Assembly: GCA_958295895.1 (NCBI GenBank)
Contig: CATQHI010000011.1
Coordinates: 62,001-126,000 of the forward strand
Direction: 5' to 3'
DNA length: 64,000 nt
Origin: Saprospiraceae bacterium
GTDB lineage: Bacteria; Bacteroidota; Bacteroidia; Chitinophagales; Saprospiraceae
Below the pieces are notes generated by a model. That model made no database searches. It was not told the DNA's origin and saw nothing but the letters and a program-made list of their open reading frames with translations. The position numbers and the translations under genes are program-made. Shown in pieces: positions 36,101 to 45,500 of this stretch. Positions within the stretch are counted from its first letter, which is position 1. Every line of letters starts with the position of its first letter.

Positions 36101-36296
36101 TCAGAAAGGTATGCCCGTCAAAGCGGTTCAGGCCGTCCATCGTAGCCACCCACAGGTAGCCGTCATCACCGATGTGCAGGTCGTTGATCTCCCGCGTGGA
36201 GAGCCCATCCGTTACCGTAAAATACTCGATGCGGCCGGTCTGCCCGGTCAGTACGGACAGCAGCAACAGCAGGGGCAGACACAGCACGGTTTTCAC
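33195..36296 (-). CDS. two-component propeller sensor histidine kinase
   Basis: About 1034 residues. A signal sequence (LCLPLLLLLSVLTGQ) starts at a GTG; no ATG precedes it usefully. Residues ~25-680 hold two-component propeller repeats (TRGAINDLHIGDDGYLWVATMDGLNRFDG is typical), forming two seven-bladed propellers. A Y_Y_Y domain lies at ~700-770, a membrane helix at ~790-815 (FQFLIALVIVGLFFFIL), then the HisKA_3-type site SSDIHDEVSG with His near 837, and the HATPase region with NNIARHSNATQ (N box) near 945 and DNGQG near 973. It probably senses polysaccharide breakdown products in the periplasm. No response regulator or AraC domain is fused or adjacent, so its partner is elsewhere. Confidence 0.92.
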   Translation of the reverse strand: MKTVLCLPLLLLLSVLTGQTGRIEYFTVTDGLSTREINDLHIGDDGYLWVATMDGLNRFDGHTFLSFGQGALGDTRLSRGAIAAVRADNDRRLIITFNDFYGYFDRFDPRDFTVEQVRMVPSTGVIGYPRAIETDQFGRTFVVTIGQEGTRLYEYTDRGFVSVFHEPDDGWLSFAPRIELLPLSNGQFLLYDEEHGFRHLSATGKVLDKFFPRNSGQRRFYTMEEGPDGYVYLTFRDGYPLFRWAPGTQRNPVPVPGIDRGLRYTKIFKDELGQLLFLATEDILGPRYPDEYYLVDTVGNFQLFERELPTDRLVSSVAAKNFNETTYLGLREGLGIMERYVKSIRSYLTEKDNSIGYQPRVRGITEDARGTTYIIEADGRLYSMARDGTEPRERALVDSLGQSIRMREATQLIYDRLRNCVWGIAQPAGLQQGGLLFRYGVGDSLTTAYTSRYPFTALTVDATGRLFLGASDPRKVGLLLQFDPTTGKFSELKESKEGEEGIRGLRINCLYAARSGVLLLGTRNRGLVSYDVATGRSVFYGNPDGIEPIGEMNAYTIHTIYEDVGGKWWQGTDAGLQVYDPADGSTERYGRQDGLSSNTVVGIVPDSTGGYWLSTHNGLVHLPSDLKTGTFRRYYLEDGLVNDEFAQFAAHRSTDGRYFFGGDQGLSVFRDEDLSSETAGSDVMLTEVVVYGRGEARSITRNLDQLKEIMVKASEKSIAVSFALPVGQRPSLTQFRVKLEGFSEEWRTLRNERTIRYNNLPSGTYRLLVQGAGANGNYGEKMLTLTIRVRQYLIEKTWFQFLIALVIVGLFFFILQAKLRERLRNEQLRTQLSSDIHDEVSGLLAGITLQAELLQGKTDDEKLRTRLKTVGEAGRNAMSKMSDVIWSIDSRRDTIGNVLQRMQEHADEVLLPLDIRYDFKATGFNEQSQIPGNVRQDLYFIYKEAINNIARHSNATQVEIELEQYAQNFEMFIRDNGQGSKATSEPKYSSSRFTPKTGQGKDNMRMRSQRLRAELTIDDRAGYTLTLRMRRFT

Positions 36297-36342
36297 GAGA
36301 CGCAACTTAACCACAAGATACGACGGGGCCGGTGCCTTTCCC

Positions 36343-36933
36343 CTAGAAGCTCCACCGCAGGCCCACCCCCTCACCCACCGCGCCGAGCAGCAGCCCGTAG
36401 CCGTCGTTGCGCCCACTGGCTACGAGGTAGTTGACCAGGTCGAAGACAAACAGGAAGCCCCCCTGCAACAGCACCGCTTTCCCGTAGCCCCGTAACTGAT
36501 CGGCATCCACCTCCGGCCGCCGGCCTCGCTCCAGCAGGTACAAGCCCCCCAGCACGTAGCCCACGTCCAGTCCCGCATTGAACAGCAGCACTTTCTGAAA
36601 GGTCTGCTCCTTTTCTAGCGCCGCAAAGGCCCCGAGCGTAGCCGGCTCCCGCAGTGCCGTGTAATACCCGAAGCCGGCGATGCCGAGGTTCACCACGTTC
36701 CAGATCGCATTCATCTCGTGGAACCGCCGGGTTTCGCCCGTACTGTTGGCGCGTAGTGCTAGTCCTAGACCAATGTTTCCCACCGCCCAGCTACCCAGCA
36801 CTAACATGGCTTTTCGCTGGTGGGCGACCCGTTCTAGCTGTAGGTCAATCTGGGGCTGTGTAACCTCCTGGGCGGGGACGCAGGTGCTAAGACACAGGAA
36901 AAGCAGGAGCAGTAGGGTCGTGCGTAGGTGCAT
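36343..36933 (-). CDS. membrane protein, DUF6992-like
   Basis: 196 residues. Signal or first helix 5-20, then about four hydrophobic segments (AMLVLGSWAVGNIGLGLAL, MNAIWNVVNLGIAGFGYYTAL, VLLFNAGLDVGYVLGGLYLL, AVLLQGGFLFVFDLVNYLVA). The pattern resembles the DUF6992 family of Bacteroidota; the call is by pattern and should be checked. It lies 47 bases upstream of the sensor kinase on the same strand, and may be co-transcribed. A dispersed motif core (36879-36887) overlaps its signal. Confidence 0.7.
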   Translation of the reverse strand: MHLRTTLLLLLFLCLSTCVPAQEVTQPQIDLQLERVAHQRKAMLVLGSWAVGNIGLGLALRANSTGETRRFHEMNAIWNVVNLGIAGFGYYTALREPATLGAFAALEKEQTFQKVLLFNAGLDVGYVLGGLYLLERGRRPEVDADQLRGYGKAVLLQGGFLFVFDLVNYLVASGRNDGYGLLLGAVGEGVGLRWSF

Positions 36934-37017
36934 GGGTCGAGGGGTTGTACGCCAAGGGGGAATGGTCCGGGAACTATGAACGCAGAATTTGCGTAGGGGT
37001 TATTTACACTTTACGGC

Positions 37018-37066
37018 GCAGCCAGAAGCTGCATTCTTCTACCGCGGCCGGAGGCCGCATTGTACT
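37018..37066 (+). repeat. double-hairpin repeat, copy B
   Basis: GCAGCCAGAAGCTGC (37018-37032), an 11-base spacer, GCGGCCGGAGGCCGC (37044-37058) and ATTGTACT (37059-37066). The spacing matches copies A and C. The tail runs directly into the ATG of the YheT gene, so here the element would form the 5' leader, an unusual place for a terminator-type repeat. Confidence 0.6.
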
Positions 37067-37994
37067 ATGTTGCAAAGATTCATCGGTCACTACCATACCA
37101 TTGTCCCCCACCTGCTGCGCAGCTTTTTGGTGGATTACCGGCGCGAGCGCATCGCTACCCCAGATGACGACTTTCTTGATCTGGATTGGATGGACCATCC
37201 TGAGAGTCGTCGGCTGGTCATCCTGAGCCACGGACTGGAGGGCGATAGCACGAAGGTATACATCGCCAGCGCCGCCCACTTTTTTCACCGCCAGGGGTAT
37301 AACGTGCTGGCCTGGAACTGCCGTAGCTGTTCCGGAGAAATGAACCGCACCCGTAAGCTCTACAGTCACGGGCAGAGTGAGGATCTGCAAGCCGTTGTGG
37401 ACCATGCCGTTGCCACCGGTAAGTTCGACCGGATCGTTCTGGTGGGCTATAGCATGGGCGGCAACCTTACCCTAAAGTACCTCGGCACGGTAGGCCGCGA
37501 CCGCCCCGGGCAGGTGACCCACGGGGTGGCCTTTTCTGCCCCCTGCTTCATTCAGCACAGCGTCGATAGCCTGGAGCGGCGGGATAACTGGATCTACAAA
37601 CGCAAGTTCTTTCGGGCGCTAGCGGCCAAGATCACGGCTAAGGAGGCGCAGTATCCCGGTATCGTCGATCTGAGTCAGCTTGACCGGATCCGGGTATGGC
37701 GCGATTTCGACCGGGCCTTTTCCATGGTGATCGGCGGCTACTCCGATCTCGACGACTACTACGCCTACCTCTCCTCGGGGCACTACGTAGCGGATACCAC
37801 TGCCCCGGTGCTCATCGTCAATGCCCTCAACGATCCCATCGTCCCCCCCGGCCTGTACCCCCCGCGCGCTGGGCCGCAGCCACCCCCTCATCACCGTCGA
37901 AGAGCCCCGGGGCGGGGGCCACGTCGGTTTTGCCCTACGCGGTAAAACACACAACCGCATGGACGAGCGGGCACTGGCCTTTATCCAGTCCTAG
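37067..37994 (+). pseudogene. YheT-family alpha/beta hydrolase, frame broken near its C-terminus
   Basis: As sequenced, the frame from 37067 reads LILSHGLEGDSTKVYIASAAHFF-like N-terminal blocks, the nucleophile elbow GYSMGGN (Ser near 129) and NDPIVPPGLYP, then loses sense and ends at 37945. Removing one C from the C6 run at 37858-37863 (or the C7 run at 37843-37849) restores PRALGRSHPLITVEEPRGGGHVGF and a stop at 37992-37994, the expected YheT ending with its catalytic His. The restored stop shares CTAG with the pullulanase stop, which argues the gene is intact in reality. YheT proteins are hydrolases of unknown substrate. Confidence 0.85.
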
Positions 37995-40009
37995 CGGCTA
38001 GGCTCAGCGGCGGCCGTGCGCACGAATATATTGGCCGAGATGGGCGCAAGGCGTAAGCTACCGGTAAGTGACTCACCGATTCCCTGCGCGTTGACCTCGC
38101 TCCCATCCAGTACCTGCTGCCACGTCCCCTCCGGTAGGATAAGCTCCCGGCTGGCGTTTTTACCGTTGAGTACGACGTAGATATCGGACCACTGATCGGT
38201 CGGGGCATCCTGGATACGGTAGCTGATGAATTGACCGTCCTCTACCAATTTGTCGAAGCTCAGGTGCTGGACGATGCGTTCGGTATTTCCCAGGCGAAAG
38301 GCGGGATGGGCCTTGCGCAGGGCGATGAGGTCGCGGACGTAGGCTACCGTAGTGGCGTGCTGCCCCTTGGTTTCCCACTTGATGGCATTGACGGCGTCGG
38401 AGCTGTTGTAGCTATTTTCGTTGCCCCCCTTGCTACGCAGCATCTCCGTGCCGGCGTGGAGGAAGGGGATACCCTGGGAGGTGAGTACGGTGGCCAGGGC
38501 CAGTCGGTGCATCCGTTCGCGGGTTGCGCGGCTATCCCGGGGGTTACTGATCGCCAAGCGGTCCCAGAGGGTGTGATTATCGTGGCAACTGACATAATTC
38601 ACGCACTGGCTCGGCTCCGGGGCCCAGGGGGCAGAGCTGTAGTTGATGCTATCGTAGGCAATCTGCGGGTGGCGCGTTGCGCCGACGATACCGAAGCGGA
38701 CCGATTCGGCCCTGTCGGTAGCCCCACTGACGAAGCCCCGTTCCTCGGGGTTAAAGACACTACCCTTGAGGGCGTCGCGCACATCGTCGCTAAAGGCAGC
38801 CACCCGGCGGAGCTTAGGGGTATTTACCTTCAGGGCGCGCAGGCTATCGGGCAGTGGGCTAGGGCCCGCCGCCCAACCCTCTCCGTAGAGTAGAATGGTG
38901 GAGTCGATGCCGTGCAGAGTCTCGGCCACATCGTTCATGGTGGCGATGTCGTGGATGCCCATCAGGTCGAAGCGGAAGCCATCGACGTGGTACTCATCCA
39001 CCCAGTATTCGAGCGACTCCCGGATGTACTTGCGCACCATGGGCCGGTCGCTGGCGATTTCGTTGCCGCAGGCGCTAGCGTTGCTGAAGGTACCGTCTTC
39101 GTTAAAGCGGTAGAAGTAGTCCGGGATAAGGAGCTGAAAGTTACTGTTTTCGGTACGCCCGGTGTGGTTATACACCACGTCCATTACTACGCGGATGCCG
39201 GCATCGTGCAGCGCCTTCACCATGATCTTAAACTCGCGGATGCGCGCCTTCCCGTTAGCCGGATCGGTCGAGTAACTCCCTTCGGGCACATTGTAATTCT
39301 GGGGGTCGTAGCCCCAGTTGTACTGGGCGGAGTCGAGCCGGGCCTCGTCCACACTCCAGTAGTCGAAGCTGGGTAGCAGGTGTACGTGGGTTACCCCCAT
39401 ATCGATGAGGTGATCCAGCCCCGTCGTATCGCCGTTCGGGGTTACCGTACCGCGCTCAGTCAGTCCCAGAAACTTGCCCTTGTGTTTGATCCCCGAGTTT
39501 GGATCGATACTGAGGTCGCGCACGTGCAATTCATAAATCACCGCGTCGGTGGGTGTACCGAAGGCGGGCCGGCGGTCATCCTCCCAGCCCGTGGGGTCGG
39601 TGTCCAGCAGATTGACCACCTGGCCGCGCCAGCCGTTGGTGCCGGCGGCCGTTGCGTAGGGATCGGTGGCCTCACCTAGCCAGCGGCCGTTCTGTTTGAT
39701 CTCGAAGGTGTAGTAGGTGCCGTCCTGATCGCCATCGACGGTGGTGGTCCAGGCGCCATCCACCTCCTGCATCTTCTGCGTGGTGTGGGGAGCTACTTCC
39801 CGCACGTCGGTATCGTACAGCCGCAGGCGAGCCTCCTGGGCGGCGGGCGACCAGAGCTTAAAGGTGGTGGCGGTGGGGGTGTAGGTCACCCCTAGATCTG
39901 CGTAGGGGTACACGGGGTAGTCCTCCAGCGTATTGTACTGGGGCCGGGGGTCGGAGCAATTCACGAAGATGAAACTTAGGCAGAGTAGGTAAACGAGGCG
40001 GGCAACCAT
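37991..40009 (-). CDS. pulA: type I pullulanase (GH13 debranching enzyme)
   Basis: 672 residues with a lipoprotein signal (LVYLLCLSFIFVNC). A CBM48-like domain at ~35-125 (TTFKLWSPAAQEARLRLYD) precedes the GH13 barrel. The four conserved regions are present: VVMDVVYNHTGR (near 279), GFRFDLMGIHD with the nucleophile Asp (near 349), GEGWAAG with the acid Glu (near 376) and VSCHDNHTLWDRL (near 476). YNWGYDPQNYNVPEGSYSTDP is the type I pullulanase hallmark. It cleaves alpha-1,6 branches of pullulan, starch or glycogen outside the cytoplasm. It is 11 bases from the upstream hydrolase gene. Confidence 0.95.
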   Translation of the reverse strand: MVARLVYLLCLSFIFVNCSDPRPQYNTLEDYPVYPYADLGVTYTPTATTFKLWSPAAQEARLRLYDTDVREVAPHTTQKMQEVDGAWTTTVDGDQDGTYYTFEIKQNGRWLGEATDPYATAAGTNGWRGQVVNLLDTDPTGWEDDRRPAFGTPTDAVIYELHVRDLSIDPNSGIKHKGKFLGLTERGTVTPNGDTTGLDHLIDMGVTHVHLLPSFDYWSVDEARLDSAQYNWGYDPQNYNVPEGSYSTDPANGKARIREFKIMVKALHDAGIRVVMDVVYNHTGRTENSNFQLLIPDYFYRFNEDGTFSNASACGNEIASDRPMVRKYIRESLEYWVDEYHVDGFRFDLMGIHDIATMNDVAETLHGIDSTILLYGEGWAAGPSPLPDSLRALKVNTPKLRRVAAFSDDVRDALKGSVFNPEERGFVSGATDRAESVRFGIVGATRHPQIAYDSINYSSAPWAPEPSQCVNYVSCHDNHTLWDRLAISNPRDSRATRERMHRLALATVLTSQGIPFLHAGTEMLRSKGGNENSYNSSDAVNAIKWETKGQHATTVAYVRDLIALRKAHPAFRLGNTERIVQHLSFDKLVEDGQFISYRIQDAPTDQWSDIYVVLNGKNASRELILPEGTWQQVLDGSEVNAQGIGESLTGSLRLAPISANIFVRTAAAEPSR

Positions 40010-40020
40010 TGGGGGGCGGT

Positions 40021-40809
40021 TTAGTCCTGCAGTAGGCGGGCCATCGTCTGCCCGAACTGCCGGTGTAAGATAGCGCCCCGGTGGCCCGTTTCCGGCAGGC
40101 CGATCAATTCCACCCGATCGGGAGCCGCATCCTTCAGTTCCTCAGCCATACTGTAGGGAATAAAATCGTCCGCCTGCCCGTGTAGTACCGTCACCGGGCA
40201 GTTGGCCTGGCGCACGTTTTCGACGTTTTCTAGGGGGTACTTAAGAACAAAATCCGGTACGGCCCAGAACCACAGGTTCTTCATCGCCGTCACGCTGGCG
40301 TAGGGCGCCACCAGTACGCAGTGCTCCGGGGTGTTGTGGGCAGCCAGGTAGCTGGCCATGCCGGTGCCGAGGGAGTAGCCCACCACGATGATCTGCGCCT
40401 CTCCGTAGCGCGCCGCCAGACTGTCGTACACCAGCTGGGCATCGCCCATCAATTGTTCTTCCGATTCGATCACTCCCCTACTCTTGCCGTAGCCCCGGTA
40501 GTCGAACAGGTACAGATCGTAATTCGTATCGATGAGTTCGCGGGTCTGGTAGAGACTGCGGCGGTTGCTTCCGCGGTTGCCGTGCAGGTAGAGGATGGCG
40601 CCCTCCGCCGCCGGATGGGTGAATGCAAGCAGGCTGAGGTCCGTGCCATCCGGCGTACGGATCACCGCCTCCGTACCCTGCTCGAAGGCGTAGGACGAGG
40701 GTAGCTCGCGCGGATGAAAGATGAGTCGCTCCTGAAAAAAGTAGAGAAGTGCGCACATCAATACGTATCCGAGGCCCAGGGCCAGGACCAGGCGTTTGAT
40801 CCATTTCAT
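40021..40809 (-). CDS. alpha/beta hydrolase
   Basis: 262 residues. N-terminal membrane segment 9-25 (LALGLGYVLMCALLYFF), then the hydrolase fold with ILYLHGNRGSNRRSLY (oxyanion), VVGYSLGTGMASYLAA with the nucleophile Ser near 145, a DDFIP acid site and a His in GLPETGHRGAILH. It belongs to the YfhR/ABHD-like group, cytoplasmic face or periplasmic unknown. It is followed by the pullulanase after 11 bases, so they likely share a transcript. Substrate unknown. Confidence 0.92.
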   Translation of the reverse strand: MKWIKRLVLALGLGYVLMCALLYFFQERLIFHPRELPSSYAFEQGTEAVIRTPDGTDLSLLAFTHPAAEGAILYLHGNRGSNRRSLYQTRELIDTNYDLYLFDYRGYGKSRGVIESEEQLMGDAQLVYDSLAARYGEAQIIVVGYSLGTGMASYLAAHNTPEHCVLVAPYASVTAMKNLWFWAVPDFVLKYPLENVENVRQANCPVTVLHGQADDFIPYSMAEELKDAAPDRVELIGLPETGHRGAILHRQFGQTMARLLQD

Positions 40810-40843
40810 AGCCTAGAAGACACCACAGCTCCGCTACCGGTTG

Positions 40844-41026
40844 CTATTCTACTGAGCGGAGCAGACCCATACCGGTGATAAAAAAGATCAGCCCCACGAT
40901 GGCCACCCCCCAGGCGTTCTGCCCGAGCGCCAGTTGGCCCGGATTGAAGACTGCAAGTACTCCGAAGGCCAGACCGATCGCGCCCAGCACGGTAAAGACC
41001 AGCGCCAAAATTTTCTTCACGTGCAT
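40844..41026 (-). CDS. small two-helix membrane protein
   Basis: 60 residues: two hydrophobic helices (ILALVFTVLGAIGLAFGVLAVF; AWGVAIVGLIFFITGMGLL) joined by a short loop. It resembles the small unnamed membrane proteins found beside other Bacteroidota genes. TATCTTGC upstream (41043-41050 region) may be a variant -7 box. It is 24 bases downstream of the DUF1501 gene and probably read with it. Confidence 0.7.
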   Translation of the reverse strand: MHVKKILALVFTVLGAIGLAFGVLAVFNPGQLALGQNAWGVAIVGLIFFITGMGLLRSVE

Positions 41027-41050
41027 GCAAATTTTTGGGCAAGATAGCCC

Positions 41051-42514
41051 CTAAGCCAAAAGATCGTGCACCACGTGCCCGTGTACGTCGGTCAGGCGGT
41101 AGCGCCGCCCCTGGTGCTTGAAGATCAACCGCTCGTGGTCTACCCCCAGCAGGTGGAGCATCGTGGCCTGTAGATCATGTACGTGTACGCCGTTTTCCAC
41201 GATGTTGTAGCCAAAATCGTCGGTCTTTCCGTACACCAGACCGGGCTTCACGCCACCGCCGGCCATCCAGATACTGAAGCAACGGGGATGATGGTCGCGG
41301 CCGTAGTTGTCCTTGGTCAGCCGGCCCTGACTGAAACTCGTCCGACCAAACTCGCCCCCCCAGATCACCAGGGTGTCCTCCAGTAGCCCCCGTTGCTTCA
41401 GGTCGGTGACCAGCGCGGCACTGGCCTGATCGGAGCTACGCGTCATGTCCTGAATCTCGCTCGGCAGGTTACCGTGCTGGTCCCAGCCCATATGGTACAA
41501 CTGCACGAAGGGTACGTCGCGCTCGGCCAGGCGGCGGGCCAGCAGGCAGTTGGCGGCAAAGGTGCCGGGCTTGCGGGCGTCCTCCCCGTAGAGCGCGAAG
41601 ACGTGGTCGGGCTCATCACTAAAGTCGGTCATCTCCGGCACGCTGGCCTGCATCCGGTAGGCCATCTCGTACTGGCTGATCTTGGAGTCGATCTCCGGGT
41701 CGCCCCAGTGCGCCTGCTGCTCGCGGTCCAGGGCGGTGAGCACGTCGAGTTCACTACGACGGGCAGCGCGCGTGATGCCGTCTGGATTATTTAGGTACAG
41801 CACCGGGTCGCTGCCGCTGCGAAACTGTACCCCCTGGTGGTGGCTCGGTAGGAAGCCGCTGCCCCAGGACTGCATGTTCAGGCTCTGCACGTCGGCCCGG
41901 CCCTTACTGAGCAGCACCACGAAGGCCGGCAGATTGTCGTTGGTACTGCCCAGCCCGTAGCTCATCCAGGCCCCGAAGCTCGGCCGGCCCACCTGCTGGG
42001 AGCCGGTCTGCATGAAGATCGTAGCCGGCTCGTGGTTAATGGCCTCGGTATACATCGAGGTCACCATACAGAGGTCCTCGGCCACCTGGGCGGTGTAGGG
42101 CATGAGGGAGCTGAAGTAGCCCCCCGTTTTCGCATGCTGGGTGAAGGGAAAGATGGAGCCCGCCAGTGGAAAACTCGACTGGGAAGCCAGCATACCGGTG
42201 ATGCGCTGGTTACCCCGGACGCTATCGGGGATTTCCTCGCCCCACCGCTCGTGTAGCAAAGGCTTGTAGTCGAAAGTTTCCAACTGCGACGGGGCGCCGG
42301 CCTGGAAGAGGTAGATCACCCGCTTGGCCGTCGGAGCGTGGTGTAGCTGCGGCAGGGCCCCTCCACCGGTATTGCCCTTTCCACTCAGGCTTGCACCAGC
42401 GGCCCCGCCCGGGAGAAGTAGGGAGCTGAGGGCTAGCCCGCCCAGCCCCTTGGTGGTGGCCTTGAGAAACTCGCGGCGGGAGGCCAGGTAGTGAGCGCGT
42501 TGCAGATCGGTCAT
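41051..42514 (-). CDS. DUF1501 family protein (exported), second copy
   Basis: 487 residues from the ATG at 42514 (MTDLQRAHYLASRREFLK); the longer open frame upstream is a shadow over the neighbour. Twin-arginine signal SRREFLKATTKGLGGLALSSLLLPGG, then LFQAGAPSQLETFDYKP, LVIWGGEFGRTSFSQGRLTKDNYGRDHHP and VHVHDLQATMLHLLGVDHERL. Clear paralogue of the gene at 236-1693. It starts two bases after the stop of the large DUF1553 gene, so the two are co-translated. The function is not established. Confidence 0.94.
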   Translation of the reverse strand: MTDLQRAHYLASRREFLKATTKGLGGLALSSLLLPGGAAGASLSGKGNTGGGALPQLHHAPTAKRVIYLFQAGAPSQLETFDYKPLLHERWGEEIPDSVRGNQRITGMLASQSSFPLAGSIFPFTQHAKTGGYFSSLMPYTAQVAEDLCMVTSMYTEAINHEPATIFMQTGSQQVGRPSFGAWMSYGLGSTNDNLPAFVVLLSKGRADVQSLNMQSWGSGFLPSHHQGVQFRSGSDPVLYLNNPDGITRAARRSELDVLTALDREQQAHWGDPEIDSKISQYEMAYRMQASVPEMTDFSDEPDHVFALYGEDARKPGTFAANCLLARRLAERDVPFVQLYHMGWDQHGNLPSEIQDMTRSSDQASAALVTDLKQRGLLEDTLVIWGGEFGRTSFSQGRLTKDNYGRDHHPRCFSIWMAGGGVKPGLVYGKTDDFGYNIVENGVHVHDLQATMLHLLGVDHERLIFKHQGRRYRLTDVHGHVVHDLLA

Positions 42515-42516
42515 AC

Positions 42517-45500
42517 TTAGTTCTTGTAGTAGCCCTCGGTGGAGTTCATGACCGTGTTGGCCACGCGGGCCATGGCGGCGATGCGGGCGGGACCGGCGCG
42601 GAGGTCCGTCTCGTGGTAGCCCGTAGTGAGAAACTCCATCGTGGCCACGGGATTGTCGGCGAAGTAGTTGAGCTCGTGCTCGTAGTACTGGGTGATGATC
42701 TCCAGCTCGTTGGTGGTGGGCGTACGGCCGATGAGGGAGGTGAAAACCTGCTTGGCGGCCTCCACGTCGCTGCGGTTTTCGGCCAGTTTGTTGCTGGCCA
42801 GTACCCGGCAGGCCTCGATCATTTGCGGATCGTTGAGCAGTACCAGGGCTTGAAGCGGGGTATTGGAACGGGTACGACGCACCTGGCACTCGCTGCGCAG
42901 ACTGGCATCGAAGACCAGCATACTGGGCGGTGGTGCATTGCGCTTGAAGAAGGAATACAGGCTGCGGCGGTAAAGCCCCCCCACGCTGTCGATCTGGTAG
43001 GAAGGGAAAAAGGGGTGGGAGATCGTCTCCGTCCACAGCCCCGCCGGCTGGTAGGGAAAGGTAGAAGGACCACCGATATCCGACTGCAACAAACCACTCA
43101 CGGCCAGTACATTATCGCGCACCATCTCCGCACTGCGGCGGTAGCGGGGGCCACGGGCCAGTAGGTGGTTGTCGGGGTCGGACTCCCTGAGTTCCGGTCG
43201 GATCACGCTCGACTGCCGGTAGGTGGCCGAGGTAACCATCGTACGGATCAGCCGCTTCACGTCCCAGCCGCTCTCACGGAAGTCTACGGCCAGCCAGTCT
43301 AGCAGCTCTGGGTGGGTGGGGCGGGCACCCTGGTTGCCGAAGTCCTCCACGGTTTCCACGATGCCACGGCCGAACATAAGGTACCACATCTGGTTGACGG
43401 CTACCCGACTGGTAAGCGGATGATCTTGGTGCGTAAGCCAGCGACCGAGGCCGAGGCGGTTCTTGGCCTGTCCTTCGGTCCAGGGTAGCATCGTCTCGGG
43501 TACGTCCGGCGTCACGGGCTTGCCGTGGGCGTCGTATACCCCACGGTCGAGAATGAAGGTGGGCCGGGTGTGCATGTCGTCGTCGCCCATCACCATGATC
43601 TCGCGGACGGTGTCGATGGTAGCTACCTCGCGCCGCCGCAACCGCTGCAGTTCCTCACGCTGGGCGATGAGGCCTTCGTCTTGGTGCAGCCGGTAGTATT
43701 CAGTTAGCTCTGCTGGGTTTTTCCCAACCTCAAACTGATTCAGGGGCTGGGCGTAGAGGTAGCGCGCTACGAGGTCCCCGGCCTCCACGTCGAGCACCCG
43801 CAGCTCGTCGATTTCTCCCTCATTAAAATCGTCATCATAGTGCTGAGAGCCCACGATTAATCCTTCGTATCCCATATAGACGGTAGCCCGGAAGTCCAGG
43901 TAGGGCAGCGTACTGCGCACCAGGTGATTGCGCATCACGGTAGGAGCGATCCGCTCACCGTTGCGGTACACGCGCATACCGGCCGCGTCGCTACTACCGT
44001 CGTAGGACCACACGATGTGGTTCCACTCCCCGTCCCGCAGCGGCTCGTCGATCCGTAGGTCGATGGACTGGTAGGGGTGAGCGTGGTTAAGGCGCAGATG
44101 CACGCGGTTGGAATCAAGGATGGCATCCCAGCCGCGGTAGCCCTGGATGCGGTTGTTGCTGTTGTACAGAAAGTGCGCCTCCTCGTACAGCTTCGGCGCC
44201 TTGATCCAGAAACTCACCGTGAAGGGGTCGCTGCGCTCGAAGCGCGAGGCCATGCCGTCGGTGACCAGTTTGCCCCCGGACAGTTTGATGCCCCGGCCCA
44301 CCTTACCCGGTACCACGTCGAGCTGGTTGTACTTCAGCTGTCGCCCGGGTGCCAATTCCTCTACTTTCCCCCCCTCGAAGGTGAGGTGGTTTACGGTCTT
44401 GGTCTGCAGGTAGTTGCCAATCTCCCACTGGGTGGGCACGCTGGGCGGGGCCGCCGGTGCAGCGCTGGTAGTTGAAGCCAGTTGTTCTTCTTCGGCAGCG
44501 ATCATCTCCAGGAGGTGAGTCCGAATTCGCTCCGTTTCTGCGTCGGGGAGCTGCAGGGTGGGGCCGGCGTTCATGGCCAGGCTATCGGGCACCATCTGCC
44601 CGTTCTCCACGCCGTTGAAGGCAAAGATGCCGTCGCCGCGCTCCACGGTATTGTTGAAAAAGCCGTAGAGCTGGTAGTAATTCTCCTGGCTGAAGGGGTC
44701 GTACTTGTGGTCGTGGCAGCGGGCGCAGCCGACGGTTAGTCCCATGAAGGCGGTGCCGACGGTGTTGGCGCGGTCGGCCACGTACTCCACCCGGAACTCT
44801 TCCGGGATAATGCCCCCCTCGGAGTTTTGCTTGTGGGTGCGGTTGAAACTGGTGGCCAGCAGCTGATCGCGGGTGGGATTATCGAGCAGGTCACCCCCGA
44901 GCTGCCACTCGACGAATTTGTCGTAGGGCAGGTTTTCGTTGTACGACTTGATCACCCAGTCGCGGTAGGGCCACATGGCGTGGTGAAAATCATCCAGGTA
45001 GCCCTCGGAGTCGGCGAAGCGGGCTACGTCCATCCAGTGGGTCGCCATCCGTTCGCCGTAGCTGGGCCGGGCCAGGAGGGTATCGACCATGGTTTCGTAC
45101 CAGTTGGCGGCCGGATCGTCCGTCCAGTGGACGATCTCGTCCAGGCTAGGGGGTAGTCCGGTGAGGTCGAAGTAGGCGCGGCGGATCAGGTAGGAGCGTT
45201 CGGCCTCGGGGGCGGGTGCCACACCCTCCCGCTCAAGCTTCTGGGCTACAAAACGATCGATCTCGTTCTTGGCCCAGCCCTCCCCGGCGGTGGGCACCTC
45301 CGGGCGTTTGGGGGCAGTAAAGGCCCAGTGGGCTTTATACTGTGCGCCCTGCTCCACCCACTTCGTAAGTACGGCAATCTCCTCTACGCTAAGACTAAGG
45401 TGAGATGCTGGCGTGGGCATCATCACGTCCGGATCCTCGGAGTTGATACGGCGCACGAGCTCACTGCCGCTCAGGCTCCCCGGCTTGATGGCTACCCCGT

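Noticed and set aside
42515-43036. Upstream extension of the second DUF1501 frame (about 170 codons)
   Set aside because: It overlaps the DUF1553 coding region in another frame. The Tat signal begins at the ATG at 42514.
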